A DNA stretch of 64,000 nucleotides from NCBI GenBank assembly GCA_902537665.1, contig CACBCE010000003.1, positions 58,630 to 122,629 of the forward strand, written 5' to 3'. The position numbers and the translations under genes are program-made. The notes beneath the pieces were generated by a model that did no database searches, had not been told where the DNA came from, and saw nothing but the letters and a program-made list of their open reading frames with translations. Source of the DNA: an uncultured Pelagibacteraceae bacterium (GTDB taxonomy: Bacteria > Pseudomonadota > Alphaproteobacteria > Pelagibacterales > Pelagibacteraceae). Position 1 is the stretch's first letter. The number at the start of each line of letters is the position of its first letter. Shown here piece by piece: positions 19,030 through 30,049 of the stretch.

Positions 19030-20103
19030 ATGAATAAAAAACCCTTAATTCTTGGAATAGAAACTAGCTGTGATGAAACTGCAGCATCTTTAATTTCAGA
19101 AAATGAGCAAGGAATACCAATAATTCTCTCTAATATTATTTCTAGCCAATCAGAGGTGCATAAAAAATTTGGTGGAGTTGTTCCTGAACTTGCTGCCCGA
19201 TCCCACTTAGAAAAAATTGATTGGATTGTTCAAAAGGCTTTAGATGAAAGTGGAAAAAAAATAGATGAAATAGATGCAGTTGCTTCAACGGCTGGACCAG
19301 GATTAGTTGTTTGCTTATCGGTTGGTTTAAGTTTTGGTAAAACCTTTGCTAATTTAATTAAAAAACCATTTATTGCAGTTAATCATTTAGAAGGTCATGC
19401 TTTAAGTCCAAGAATTAATTCAGGATTAGACTACCCATATTTATTTTTATTGATTTCGGGTGGACATTCACAGTTTTTAAATGTTAGAGGACTTGGAAAT
19501 TATCAAAGATTGGGCACAACTATAGATGATGCTTTAGGTGAAGCATTTGATAAAACTGCAAAATTATTAGGAATAGAATTTCCAGGTGGTCCCAAAATTG
19601 AAGTTTTTGCTGATAAGGGAAATCCTGAAAGATATGAGTTACCAAAGCCAATTATTAACAGAGGGGGTTGTAACTTATCATTTGCAGGCTTGAAGACTGC
19701 AGTTTTGAAAATATCGAAAGAAATAAATACAGAACAAGATAAATTTGATTTAGCAGCTTCTTTTCAAAAAACAATAATAGAAATCTTGTATAAAAAAACA
19801 AAAATTGCTTTCTTAGAGTTTGAAAAAAAAAATAATCTAAAAAAAAAAATTTTTGTTGTTGCTGGTGGTGTTGCAGCTAATAAAAAAATTAGATCAATGT
19901 TAATCAATCTATGTAAAGAAAAAAATTATAAAAGTATATTTCCCCCAATAGAACTCTGTGGTGATAATGCTGCAATGATAGGGATGGTGGGCTTAGAAAA
20001 ATTTAAATTAAATCAATTCAATAATCTAGATTATCCAGCAAAACCCAGATGGCCACTAGATGAAAAAGCTAATTTCTTAAAAGGAGCAGGTGTAAAATTA
20101 TAA
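19030..20103 (+). CDS. tsaD: tRNA N6-threonylcarbamoyladenosine transferase TsaD
   Basis: ILGIETSCDETAASLI; start trimmed to internal ATG (MNKKPLILGIETSCDE). Confidence 0.97.
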   Translation: MNKKPLILGIETSCDETAASLISENEQGIPIILSNIISSQSEVHKKFGGVVPELAARSHLEKIDWIVQKALDESGKKIDEIDAVASTAGPGLVVCLSVGLSFGKTFANLIKKPFIAVNHLEGHALSPRINSGLDYPYLFLLISGGHSQFLNVRGLGNYQRLGTTIDDALGEAFDKTAKLLGIEFPGGPKIEVFADKGNPERYELPKPIINRGGCNLSFAGLKTAVLKISKEINTEQDKFDLAASFQKTIIEILYKKTKIAFLEFEKKNNLKKKIFVVAGGVAANKKIRSMLINLCKEKNYKSIFPPIELCGDNAAMIGMVGLEKFKLNQFNNLDYPAKPRWPLDEKANFLKGAGVKL

Positions 20104-20516
20104 TGCAATACTGGTTACTTAAATCAGAGCCTGATGTTTGGTCGATTGATCAACAAAAAAAGGCTGGTGAAAAAGGAGCACCCTGGGATGGTGTAAGAAA
20201 CTATCAAGCAGCTAAAAATTTAAAAACTATGAAAAAAGGTGATCAATGTTTTTTTTATCACTCAAATATTGGAAAAGAAATTGTTGGAATAGTAGAAGTT
20301 GTGAAAGAACATTACATTGATAAAACGGACAAATCAGGAAAATTTGTTGCAGTGACTGTTAAGTTTTTGAAAAGACTTGATAATCCAGTGTCTTTAGAGC
20401 AAATTAAAAAAAACAAGGATTTAAGCCATTTATCTTTAATTAAACAAAGTAGATTATCTGTAATGCCTATTGACTCTAAAAGCTGGAAGATTTTAAATAA
20501 AATGAGTAAATATTAA
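20103..20516 (+). CDS. EVE-domain protein
   Basis: ORF 137 aa; [42 protein letters not shown]. Confidence 0.95.
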   Translation: MQYWLLKSEPDVWSIDQQKKAGEKGAPWDGVRNYQAAKNLKTMKKGDQCFFYHSNIGKEIVGIVEVVKEHYIDKTDKSGKFVAVTVKFLKRLDNPVSLEQIKKNKDLSHLSLIKQSRLSVMPIDSKSWKILNKMSKY

Positions 20517-20521
20517 AAAAT

Positions 20522-22609
20522 ATGCCAAAAAAAAAGAAATCAAAAAAGAATAGAACGAAAAAGAGAAAGAATAAAAAATCTTCAAAAAAAAGAGGAAAAA
20601 TAAGAAGAGTCTCAAAAGCTAAAAGAACCTCTGCAAAAAGATCTAAAAAGAAAAATATCGACAAAACATCATCCAATGGTCAAGTTATTAAAATTAAACC
20701 TGAATGGGTAAAAAGAAGTTTAGCGAATAAAGCTCAATATCAAAAAAAATATACTGACTCTATTAAAAATAACAATTCATTTTGGAAAAAAGAAGGAAAG
20801 AGAATTACTTGGATAAAACCGTACAAAAAAATTAAAGATGTAAAATATAGTAAAGATGAGGTAAGGATTAAGTGGTTCGAAGATGGTACCCTAAATGCAT
20901 CCGCTAACTGTATTGACCGTCACTTAAAAGACAAAAGAGATAAAACTGCGATAATATGGGTAGGGGATGATCCTAAGGATACTCAAAAAATTTCTTATAA
21001 ACAATTACATCAAAAGGTTTCAAAAGCTGCAAATGGTTTAAAAAAACTAGGAATACAAAAAGGTGATCGTGTCACTATTTATCTGACGATGATACCTGAA
21101 TTAGCGATCCTTATGTTAGCTTGTGCAAGAATAGGTGCAGTCCACTCAATAATTTTTGGTGGTTTCTCAGCAGAGTCGATTTCGGGAAGAGTGAATGATT
21201 GCAAATCAGAATATATAATTACAGCTGATGAGGGGGTAAGAGGAGGCAAAACTATCCCTTTAAAAGCAACAACAGATGAAGCTTTGTCTAATTGCCCAGA
21301 TGTCAAAAAATGTATTGTGGTAAAGAGAACCGGTAATTATGTATACTGGGATCAGGATCGAGATGTGTGGTATCACGACTTGATTAAAGATGTGTCAAGC
21401 ACTTGTGAACCTGAAGAAATGAATGCGGAGGATCCGTTATTTATTCTTTACACTTCAGGATCAACTGGAAAGCCTAAAGGAGTATTGCATACAACTGGAG
21501 GATATATGGTTTATGCTTCTATGACTCATCAATATATTTTCAATTACAAACCAAATGACATTTATTGGTGTACAGCAGACATTGGATGGGTAACTGGTCA
21601 TAGTTATATAATTTATGGACCACTGGCTAATGGTGCAACAACTATTATGTTTGAAGGTGTTCCAAATTACCCTGATAGCTCAAGGTGGTGGCAGATAGTT
21701 GATAAATATAAAGTAAATACTTTTTATACAGCACCAACAGCCATAAGAGCTTTGATGAGAGAGGGTGATGGCCCAGTGAATAAAACTTCCAGAAAATCTT
21801 TAAAATTGTTAGGAACTGTTGGAGAACCTATAAATCCAGAGGCATGGATGTGGTATTACAAAACCGTTGGAAATTCGAAATGTCCAATAGTTGATACCTG
21901 GTGGCAAACAGAGACAGGAGGAATTCTTATAGCACCACAAACTGGAGCTATTCCGCTTAAACCTGGATCAGCAACAAAACCTTTTTACGGAATTAAACCA
22001 GTGCTGGTGAATAAAGACGGTAAAGAAATAAAAGGTGAGGGTGAAGGTAGACTTTGTATAGCTCAATCTTGGCCTGGTCAGATGAGAACGGTATACGGTG
22101 ACCATCAAAGATTTATTGATACATATTTTTCTCAATTTGATGGAAAATATTTCACTGGAGATGGATGTAAAAGAGATAAAGATGGTTACTATTGGATAAC
22201 TGGTAGAGTTGATGATGTAATTATTGTTTCCGGTCATAACCTTGGTACTGCTGAAATTGAAAGTGCATTTGTTGCACATCCTAAAGTAGCTGAGGCTGCA
22301 GTGGTTGGATATCCTCATGATATCAAAGGAAATGGATTGTACTGTTATGTAACTTTAAACGCGGGAGAGAGTGAAACAGGTGATTTGGATCGAGAATTAA
22401 AACTTTGGGTAAGAAAACAAATAGGACCTTTGGCAACACCAGATCTAATTCATTTTACCCCAGGGCTTCCAAAAACAAGATCTGGAAAAATCATGAGAAG
22501 AATTTTAAGAAAAATTGCAGCAAATGAACATGGACAATTAGGTGATACAACCACTCTTGCTGATCCTGGTGTGGTCGATAGTTTAGTTGAAAATAGAAAA
22601 AATACTTAA
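20522..22609 (+). CDS. acs: Acetyl-CoA synthetase with Lys/Arg-rich N-terminal extension
   Basis: ORF 695 aa; [46 protein letters not shown]; first about 45 residues polybasic. Confidence 0.96.
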   Translation: MPKKKKSKKNRTKKRKNKKSSKKRGKIRRVSKAKRTSAKRSKKKNIDKTSSNGQVIKIKPEWVKRSLANKAQYQKKYTDSIKNNNSFWKKEGKRITWIKPYKKIKDVKYSKDEVRIKWFEDGTLNASANCIDRHLKDKRDKTAIIWVGDDPKDTQKISYKQLHQKVSKAANGLKKLGIQKGDRVTIYLTMIPELAILMLACARIGAVHSIIFGGFSAESISGRVNDCKSEYIITADEGVRGGKTIPLKATTDEALSNCPDVKKCIVVKRTGNYVYWDQDRDVWYHDLIKDVSSTCEPEEMNAEDPLFILYTSGSTGKPKGVLHTTGGYMVYASMTHQYIFNYKPNDIYWCTADIGWVTGHSYIIYGPLANGATTIMFEGVPNYPDSSRWWQIVDKYKVNTFYTAPTAIRALMREGDGPVNKTSRKSLKLLGTVGEPINPEAWMWYYKTVGNSKCPIVDTWWQTETGGILIAPQTGAIPLKPGSATKPFYGIKPVLVNKDGKEIKGEGEGRLCIAQSWPGQMRTVYGDHQRFIDTYFSQFDGKYFTGDGCKRDKDGYYWITGRVDDVIIVSGHNLGTAEIESAFVAHPKVAEAAVVGYPHDIKGNGLYCYVTLNAGESETGDLDRELKLWVRKQIGPLATPDLIHFTPGLPKTRSGKIMRRILRKIAANEHGQLGDTTTLADPGVVDSLVENRKNT

Positions 22610-23250
22610 AATTTTATCCTTTCATTAAATTCTTTTTTCACAACATCCCATTTTAAAATAACTGAGTTTAAAACTATTTTACGATCTAAAGTTTTTAAAT
22701 CCTCTGCGATTGGGGCCCACTTGTATAATGATAAAGCGCTAGGATTGAATGGTAAATCATTATGATGATCATCCCAATTAATATTTTGTATTCTTTCATC
22801 AAAATTTTTTTTTGCATTTTCTATAATATCAATTGGCATCTTATTTGAAGTTTCATCATCTAAAATTTTTAAAAAAATTTCTTTTGCTTTTTCTGTATCT
22901 TGGTAATTAAAATTCGCTTTCAATTTTGAAAATGTAAACAATGTAAGATCTTGAAGAGCAACTGAATAAATATTCCACTTAGCCAAGTTTACTGAATCCA
23001 TAAAAGTATCATTTTCGAAATGAAGAACGTACCTAGTTCCCATCCTCGTTTTAAGATAACCGTAAAGAGTAACCTGACTCACCCACGCAGATTTTGTTTG
23101 AATAAAAGTTTCAAGTTCATCCAAATTGCTAATTTTTCCCTTTGGAATGAAAGCTTTGAACATGGCAAAAAGATAAGTCTTGAAATCATGCCAAGTTAAG
23201 TCTCTCCATGTTAATTTGTATTTCCCCATAAAAAGCCCTATTTTTGACAC
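22606..23250 (-). CDS. Hypothetical protein located in the acetate-uptake module
   Basis: ORF 214 aa; lies between acs and the DUF4212/symporter genes. Confidence 0.7.
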   Translation of the reverse strand: MSKIGLFMGKYKLTWRDLTWHDFKTYLFAMFKAFIPKGKISNLDELETFIQTKSAWVSQVTLYGYLKTRMGTRYVLHFENDTFMDSVNLAKWNIYSVALQDLTLFTFSKLKANFNYQDTEKAKEIFLKILDDETSNKMPIDIIENAKKNFDERIQNINWDDHHNDLPFNPSALSLYKWAPIAEDLKTLDRKIVLNSVILKWDVVKKEFNERIKF

Positions 23251-23354
23251 TTATAACTAGAAAAGGCTAGTAAATTTACCAATTTTAACACTTTAAATCT
23301 ATTTCATAATGGTTATGGTTTTGGGCAGTTATAACTAAAAAGAGAGAGGTATAA

Positions 23355-23615
23355 ATGTCAAAACAAGAACAACACTGGGAAAAATCCAAGGGTTTGCTAA
23401 TGATGACGTTAGCAATTTGGTTTGTTTTCTCAATTGGCATCTTCCTATTCGGGGCTGAAATGAACGAAGTTACGGGACCATTTGGTTATCCGTTAACTTA
23501 TTGGTTCACATGTCAAGGTTCTCTTGGAATTTTCGTATTACTGATTTTCTGGTTTGCGAACAGACAAGAAAAAATTGATGAAGAGTTCGGCTTCAGTGAA
23601 AGAGGAGATGACTAA
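23355..23615 (+). CDS. DUF4212 sodium/substrate symporter small subunit
   Basis: ORF 86 aa; two TM, GPFGYPLTYWFTCQGSLGIFVLLIFWFANRQE; 1-nt overlap with symporter. Confidence 0.93.
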   Translation: MSKQEQHWEKSKGLLMMTLAIWFVFSIGIFLFGAEMNEVTGPFGYPLTYWFTCQGSLGIFVLLIFWFANRQEKIDEEFGFSERGDD

Positions 23616-25429
23616 TGATTAAAGGTAATTTTATAGACAATTTACCTAAGGTTTATGGAATCTATACAGGTGGTTTTTTAGCTTTCATAATCATTATGTC
23701 GATTGCCGAGCAGATGGGTATGACAGCGAAAACAATTGGTATTTGTTTCGTTGCCTTCACGGTAGCCATCTATGCTATAATTGGTTATCTATCACGTACA
23801 GCTCAAGCTGATGCGTATTACGTAGCTGGAAGACAAGTACCAACCGTGTTCAACGGAATGGCGACAGCAGCAGACTGGATGTCTGGTGCATCATTCGTTG
23901 CAATGGCAGGTGGTATTTACTTTAAAGGTTACGGTTATATGGCACTACTTGTAGGTTGGACTGGTGGATATGTATTAGTTGCATCACTATTAGCACCATA
24001 CCTAAGAAAATTTGGCTGTTACACAGTTCCAGATTTTATAGGAACGAGATACGGTGGTAATTTAAGTAGATTCATGGCAGTAGTAGTTTTAACTGTTGCT
24101 TCATTTACTTACGTGACTGCACAAATTAACGCCACAGGTACAATTGCATCTGTTGCACTTGATATTCCATTTCAATACGCTGTATACGTTGGACTTATAA
24201 GTATCTTACTTTGTTCAATGCTTGGCGGTATGAGAGGGGTAACTTGGACACAGGTAGCTCAATATATCGTACTAATCATAGCTTACTTATTACCAGTATT
24301 CTGGATCAGTAACAAAATGGGTGCGGGTTTCTTCCCTCACTTCATGTTAGCTGATGAAGTTTCTAGAATAGCTGAATTAGAGGCTCAGTTTGGTTTTGTT
24401 AAAAACTCTGCTGAAAATCTAAAAGAAGTGCCAAAAGGTTTGGCTGGAATAACTAAAGCTCACTCAGCGGTGAACGCAACACCTTGGGCATTTATTTCAT
24501 TAGCGTTAGCGATGATGATGGGAACAGCTTCATTGCCTCACGTTATGATGAGATATTTTACTACTCCAAGTGTAAAAGCAGCTAGAAAATCAGTAGGTTG
24601 GTCATTATTTTTTATCTTCCTACTTTATTCTTCTGCTCCAATGTTAGCGACACTATCTAAGTTGTCATTGATTGATCCGTCACTACCAACAGGTATTATC
24701 GGTAAATCAATAGCTGAAGTTCAATCGATAGATTGGTATCAAAACTGGAACCAAGCAAACTTAATGTTTGTAAGCGACTTTAACGGAAATGGAACTCTAG
24801 AGTTAAATGAGTTTTTCATGGGTGGTAAAGCCGTTGTGTTAGCAACTCCAGAAATAGCTGGATTACCATATGTAATCTCAGGTCTGGTTGCTGCTGGAGG
24901 TATGGCCGCTGCCATGTCAACAGCCGATGGTTTGATTTTAGCAATTGCAAATGCAATCTCACACGATGTTTACTACAAGATCATCGATCCAAAAGCTGAG
25001 ACTGCGAAGAGACTAGTTGTTGCAAGGGTATTACTTGTAGTAATTGGTTTTGCAGGAGCAACAATCGCAGCTCTTGAGATCCAAGGTATCTTAGGTTCAG
25101 TAATCTGGGCTTTTGACTTTGCGATGTCAGGACTATTCTTCCCACTTGTACTTGGTGTATGGTGGAAGAGAGCTAACAAAGAAGGTGCTATTGCTGGTAT
25201 GTTCTTAGGATTAGTTTCTGGTGCTGCTTACCTAGTTTGGGTAAGAACAGGCGGAAGCGGATTCTTAGGAATTACTCAGTTAACGTTTGGTATCTTTGGT
25301 TCGGCTGTCAGCTTAGTATCAATGGTTGTAGTGAGTTTAATGACTCAAGCACCAAACGCTGCAACGCAGAAAATGGTTGATGAGGTTCGAGTACCAGCTG
25401 GTAAATCGATCCTTGGCAAACAACACTAA
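23615..25429 (+). CDS. Sodium:solute symporter (VC_2705/ActP-like, probable acetate)
   Basis: ORF 604 aa; SSS-family TM pattern, YYVAGRQVPTVFNGMATAADWMSGASF, GGMAAAMSTADGLILAIANAISHD. Confidence 0.93.
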   Translation: MIKGNFIDNLPKVYGIYTGGFLAFIIIMSIAEQMGMTAKTIGICFVAFTVAIYAIIGYLSRTAQADAYYVAGRQVPTVFNGMATAADWMSGASFVAMAGGIYFKGYGYMALLVGWTGGYVLVASLLAPYLRKFGCYTVPDFIGTRYGGNLSRFMAVVVLTVASFTYVTAQINATGTIASVALDIPFQYAVYVGLISILLCSMLGGMRGVTWTQVAQYIVLIIAYLLPVFWISNKMGAGFFPHFMLADEVSRIAELEAQFGFVKNSAENLKEVPKGLAGITKAHSAVNATPWAFISLALAMMMGTASLPHVMMRYFTTPSVKAARKSVGWSLFFIFLLYSSAPMLATLSKLSLIDPSLPTGIIGKSIAEVQSIDWYQNWNQANLMFVSDFNGNGTLELNEFFMGGKAVVLATPEIAGLPYVISGLVAAGGMAAAMSTADGLILAIANAISHDVYYKIIDPKAETAKRLVVARVLLVVIGFAGATIAALEIQGILGSVIWAFDFAMSGLFFPLVLGVWWKRANKEGAIAGMFLGLVSGAAYLVWVRTGGSGFLGITQLTFGIFGSAVSLVSMVVVSLMTQAPNAATQKMVDEVRVPAGKSILGKQH

Positions 25430-25438
25430 ATAATCTTT

Positions 25439-25466
25439 TTAAGGGGCGATTAATTTCGCCCCTTTT
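25439..25466 (+). terminator. Rho-independent terminator after the symporter gene
   Basis: AAGGGGCGA-TTAATT-TCGCCCCTT followed by TT. Confidence 0.85.
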
Positions 25467-25498
25467 AATTTCGATCTTTTTCCAATATAAATTTCTCA

Positions 25499-25843
25499 AT
25501 GTCGGCTAACTTTCATCCTTTAGTATATATAATTGACTATATTCTTGGGGTGATCATGTGGACTTTAATTGGAAGAGTTGCAATGAATATTTTTCAAAGA
25601 GAGGATTCTCAATTTTTTTTTATGAGAGTCTTTGTTAAATTTACCAATCCTTTGATCAACTTGTTTAAACCTGTCACTCCATCTTTTATCATACAACCAA
25701 TCGTGCCTCTTTATGTTGCTTGGTTTTTTTTCATGATAAGGTTTTACTTTATGCCTTGGGTCCTAGGATACTCTGTGATGGGTATGTTATCGTTTCCGTT
25801 AGAAAGTGAGATTTCAAGACAAATTTATCAATTTTTTAATTAA
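25499..25843 (+). CDS. YggT-like hypothetical membrane protein
   Basis: ORF 114 aa; RVAMNIF, VKFTNPLINLFKPVTPSFIIQPIVPLYVAWFF. Confidence 0.68.
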   Translation: MSANFHPLVYIIDYILGVIMWTLIGRVAMNIFQREDSQFFFMRVFVKFTNPLINLFKPVTPSFIIQPIVPLYVAWFFFMIRFYFMPWVLGYSVMGMLSFPLESEISRQIYQFFN

Positions 25844-25883
25844 ATTAGATTTTAAAATTTGGTACTAGTTAATTTAATAACTT

Positions 25884-26543
25884 ATGAAAAAAATACAAAT
25901 TTCCCCCTCGATATTATCTGCTGACTTCAGCCAATTAGGAAATGAAATTAAGAGGCTCGAGGACGCTGGTGCAGATATGATACATGTTGATGTAATGGAT
26001 GGTCATTTCGTTCCAAATTTAACTATTGGACCTCCTGTCATTAAGACTCTTAGAAAGCATTCAGAATTAACCTTTGATGTTCATTTGATGATTTCACCTG
26101 TCCATAAATATATAAAAGATTTTGCAGACGCAGGAGCTGATATAATTACTATACACCCTGAAGCCACTGATAATTTAGCAGAATCAATTAAACATATTAA
26201 AAGTTTTAAAAAAAAGGTTGGTATTTCTCTAAATCCAAATACAGAAGTCAACATAATTGAAAATGAACTAAAAAATGTGGATTTGATTTTAGTCATGAGT
26301 GTTTATCCGGGTTTTGGAGGGCAGAAATTTATTCCTGACGTAATTAAAAAAATTAAACTATTAAAAAAACTTAAAGACGATAAAAATTATGAGTACGATA
26401 TTGAAGTAGATGGTGGAATAAATTTTTCAAATTCAAAAGATGTAATAAATGCAGGTGCAAATATTCTTGTATCAGGAACTACAATATTTAAAGAAAACAA
26501 CGGAAATATTAAAAAGAATATAGAAACACTTAAAGAAGTGTAG
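25884..26543 (+). CDS. rpe: Ribulose-phosphate 3-epimerase
   Basis: ORF 219 aa; SPSILSADFSQLG, HVDVMDGHFVPNLTIGP, MSVYPGFGGQKFI, EVDGGIN. Confidence 0.97.
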   Translation: MKKIQISPSILSADFSQLGNEIKRLEDAGADMIHVDVMDGHFVPNLTIGPPVIKTLRKHSELTFDVHLMISPVHKYIKDFADAGADIITIHPEATDNLAESIKHIKSFKKKVGISLNPNTEVNIIENELKNVDLILVMSVYPGFGGQKFIPDVIKKIKLLKKLKDDKNYEYDIEVDGGINFSNSKDVINAGANILVSGTTIFKENNGNIKKNIETLKEV

Positions 26544-26544
26544 A

Positions 26545-28170
26545 ATGCTGGTAAATGAATTTTTTGAAACTTTAAATGAGTTTACAGAAATAATAAAAAA
26601 AAAATTCAGAGGTATTTATCAAAAATCAAGTTTATACGAAAAAAAGATTTCTAAAACTTTTAATAATGAGTTTATCTACAAACCAAGTCCTCACTTACTT
26701 TCATCGATAATCAAATATCAAAATAAGAAATATAAAATTGAAGATTTTGAACTGGAGACAGTTTGGAATAGCCAAATTAAATTTAAAGATTTTGAAAAAC
26801 TAAATAATTTTTTTTGGTTTTTTAGTCTTGATTTAAAATCTTCAAAAAAATCAGCTCAAGAAGTAATCTCAAATTGGATTAATAAAAATGATAAATATAA
26901 AAAAGAGAGTTGGGAATTTAATATCACTGCAAAAAGAATAATTTCATGGTTATCTAACCACCAACTTTCCTATAACGAAAGTGATAAAGAATATAGATCA
27001 ATGTTTGATCATATGATTCAAAAACAAACAAATCATTTATTAAATGAAATAAAAAACTCTAAAGATTTAGAAAATAAAATAATTGGTTGCTCTGCAATAA
27101 TTTTAACAGGATTATGTTACAAAATTGAGAAAAATTATTTAAATGTTGGTTTAAATTTTCTGAAGAAAATTACTAATTCCTCAATAGATAACCAAGGTTT
27201 TACAAACTCACGGAACATAAAACAGTTAATATTTTTTTTAAAATATTTTATAATTATTAGAGAATGGTTTAAGGAGTCTCAAATTGAGGTTCCAGAACAT
27301 ATAGAAGAAAATATTTATTATTTAGGACAAAGTTATGCTTTCATAAGACAAAATATAAACGCCGATCTTTTGTTTAATGGTAATAATAAGTCTAATACGC
27401 ATGATTTTGATCATTACCTAAAAAGACTTGGTTATAAATTTAAAAATGAAAATAAAGACTGTGGTGGTTACATAATTTTAAAGAATAAAAAAATTTGCCT
27501 GGCAATGGATGCAGGATCTTCACCAAATCCTAAGTATACTCAAGACTATCAATCAGGCGCACTCTCATTTGAAATAATTTCAAATGGAAGAAAACTTATA
27601 ACCAATTGTGGTTATTATAAAAAAAATAATCAAAATCTTAATGAAATATCAAAATCTTCGGCTGCACACAGTACTTTAATAATTGATGATAATTCCTCGT
27701 GCAAATTTATAAAAAAGGAAGATAAGTTAATTTTAAAATCAGGTTTTAAAATTACACAAAAAAATTCTGTGTTTGAGAAAAATTATTGGAAAATCAATGC
27801 TGCTCATGATGGATATTTTAAAAAATTCAAATCAATTCATGAGAGAAATATTGAATTTTTTCCTGAACAAATGAAATTTGTTGGTAATGATAGGATTATT
27901 AGAAAAAAAAATAATCATAGTTTCAAGTTTGATATTCGATTTCATTTAGAACCAAATATTAAATTAATGAAAACTCAAGATAATAAATCTATTTTGATAG
28001 AATTAGAGGATGAGGGTTGGAAATTTACTTGTGACAATTATGAAATTAATATTGATAATGGATTATACTTCGGTAATAAAAATTCATATATTGAGAACCA
28101 AAATATATTTGTATCTGGAATATTAAATAACAATGAAAAGAACATTAAATGGGAAATTAAAAAGATATAA
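26545..28170 (+). CDS. Heparinase II/III-family protein
   Basis: ORF 541 aa; C-terminal AAHSTLIIDDNSS, AAHDGY; position between rpe and purH. Confidence 0.85.
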   Translation: MLVNEFFETLNEFTEIIKKKFRGIYQKSSLYEKKISKTFNNEFIYKPSPHLLSSIIKYQNKKYKIEDFELETVWNSQIKFKDFEKLNNFFWFFSLDLKSSKKSAQEVISNWINKNDKYKKESWEFNITAKRIISWLSNHQLSYNESDKEYRSMFDHMIQKQTNHLLNEIKNSKDLENKIIGCSAIILTGLCYKIEKNYLNVGLNFLKKITNSSIDNQGFTNSRNIKQLIFFLKYFIIIREWFKESQIEVPEHIEENIYYLGQSYAFIRQNINADLLFNGNNKSNTHDFDHYLKRLGYKFKNENKDCGGYIILKNKKICLAMDAGSSPNPKYTQDYQSGALSFEIISNGRKLITNCGYYKKNNQNLNEISKSSAAHSTLIIDDNSSCKFIKKEDKLILKSGFKITQKNSVFEKNYWKINAAHDGYFKKFKSIHERNIEFFPEQMKFVGNDRIIRKKNNHSFKFDIRFHLEPNIKLMKTQDNKSILIELEDEGWKFTCDNYEINIDNGLYFGNKNSYIENQNIFVSGILNNNEKNIKWEIKKI

Positions 28171-29705
28171 TGAGAAAAATTAGATCAGCTTTAATATCAT
28201 TATCTGATAAATCTAATCTTAAACCTTTATTGCAAGAATTGAGGAAAAATAATATCAAAATAATTAGTTCTGGTGGAACTTTTAAAGTAATTAAGAAACT
28301 TAAATTCAAATGTTTAGATGTTTCAGATTTTACAGGGTTAAAGGAAATACTTAATGGAAGAGTCAAAACTTTGCACCCAAAAATACATGCTGGTATTTTA
28401 AACAAAAGGAATAACAAATCTCACTTAAGTGATATTAAAAAAAATAATTTTGAGAATATTGATTTAGTAATAGTAAATTTCTATCCATTTGAAAAAACGA
28501 TTAAACAAATAAAAAACCATTCAAAAATAATAGAAAATATTGATGTTGGTGGACCAACTATGGTCAGAGCCGCTGCCAAAAATTATAATGATGTAACTGT
28601 AATAACCTCTACCGATCAATATTCAGAACTTATAAATGAGTTAAAAAAAAATAAAGGTAGTACTTCTCTAAAATTTAGAGAAAAAATGTCTAGATTAGCT
28701 TTTAGCGAGACTGCATATTATGATGCCGTAATTTCAAATTATTTCAATAAATTTAACAATATCAATTTCCCTAAAAGAAATATTCTTTACACTAATTTAA
28801 TAGAAAATCTAAGGTATGGAGAAAATCCTCACCAGTTGGGTGCTTTCTATTCTAAAAATAAAAAAAATAAATTAGACCAAATACATGGAAAAGCTTTGAG
28901 TTATAATAATTACAATGATATTTTGGCTGCAATAACTATCTCAAAATCATTACCAAAAAACATCGGTACAGTTATTGTTAAACATGGAAATCCTTGTGGT
29001 GTCTCAGCTTTGAAAAATAATATAGATAGTTATAAATCTGCCTTAGAGACCGATCCAATAAGTGCATTTGGTGGTATTGTTTCGTGTAACTATAAAGTTA
29101 CTCAAAAACTCGCATTAATGCTGAATAAAATTTTTCTTGAAGTGGTTGTGGCCAATGGTTTTGATAAAAAAGCTCTTAAAATATTAAAATCAAAAAAAAA
29201 TCTTAGGCTGATAAACTCCTCAAAAATTTCATTCAGTGAAGTGTGGAAATCCAACTCTCTAGATAATTTTACACTTATACAATCAGAAGATAAAAAAAAA
29301 TTTTCAAAAAAGGATTTTAAAATTGTTTCGAAAAGACAACCAAGTAAATCACAGCTTGATAATTTAATATTTGCATTTAATGTTTGTCGATACACAAAAT
29401 CAAATGCTATCGTTCTTGCTAGTAATAAATCTACAATTGGCATTGGTTCAGGACAACCTAGTAGATTAGACAGTTGTGAGATTGCAATAAATAAAATGAA
29501 TAAGTTTTCAAAAATCAAAAACGAAATAGTAGCTGCATCAGATGCTTTTTTCCCATTTGTTGACGGAATAGAAAAATTAGTTCAGTCAGGTGCTAGTGCA
29601 ATAGTTCAGCCTGCTGGATCAATAAGAGATAAAGAAATTATAAAATTTGCAAACGAAACAAATACTGTTTTAGTTTTTTCAAAAACTCGCCATTTTAGGC
29701 ATTAG
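28170..29705 (+). CDS. purH: Bifunctional AICAR transformylase/IMP cyclohydrolase
   Basis: ORF 511 aa; GRVKTLHPKIHAGIL, RYGENPHQ, KHGNPCGVS, DAFFPFVDGIEKLVQSGA. Confidence 0.97.
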   Translation: MRKIRSALISLSDKSNLKPLLQELRKNNIKIISSGGTFKVIKKLKFKCLDVSDFTGLKEILNGRVKTLHPKIHAGILNKRNNKSHLSDIKKNNFENIDLVIVNFYPFEKTIKQIKNHSKIIENIDVGGPTMVRAAAKNYNDVTVITSTDQYSELINELKKNKGSTSLKFREKMSRLAFSETAYYDAVISNYFNKFNNINFPKRNILYTNLIENLRYGENPHQLGAFYSKNKKNKLDQIHGKALSYNNYNDILAAITISKSLPKNIGTVIVKHGNPCGVSALKNNIDSYKSALETDPISAFGGIVSCNYKVTQKLALMLNKIFLEVVVANGFDKKALKILKSKKNLRLINSSKISFSEVWKSNSLDNFTLIQSEDKKKFSKKDFKIVSKRQPSKSQLDNLIFAFNVCRYTKSNAIVLASNKSTIGIGSGQPSRLDSCEIAINKMNKFSKIKNEIVAASDAFFPFVDGIEKLVQSGASAIVQPAGSIRDKEIIKFANETNTVLVFSKTRHFRH

Positions 29706-30039
29706 TTATATTGTCAATTTTAGCAGCTAATATAAAATCGTTTTCAGACAAACCCTCTATGGCATGAGTTGTAATATTAATCTTAGCATAACCCCATCCA
29801 AAAACAATATCTGGATGATGACCCTCTTCCTCAGAAACTTTTCCAACTTCGTTGACAAATTTTTGACTTTCTAAAAAATTTTTAAAATCGAATTTTTTTT
29901 CTAAAAAATAAACTTTTTTATCGTTTTGGATAATTTTCCAGCCATCAACTTTTTTTTGATATTTATGAATTTCAGAAATATCAAAAGCTTTAACGCCTCC
30001 CTCACATGGTACACATTTTTTATCTAATAAATTGCTCAT
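29695..30039 (-). CDS. Pterin-4a-carbinolamine dehydratase
   Basis: ORF 114 aa; FKNFLESQKFVNEVGKVSEEEGHHPDIVFGWGYAKINITTHAIEGLSENDF. Confidence 0.95.
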   Translation of the reverse strand: MSNLLDKKCVPCEGGVKAFDISEIHKYQKKVDGWKIIQNDKKVYFLEKKFDFKNFLESQKFVNEVGKVSEEEGHHPDIVFGWGYAKINITTHAIEGLSENDFILAAKIDNITNA

Positions 30040-30049
30040 ATTTTAAAAA

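Noticed and set aside
20476-20676. Phe-rich antisense ORF opposite the acs start
   Set aside because: It is the complement of the poly-Lys acs N-terminus; composition artefact.
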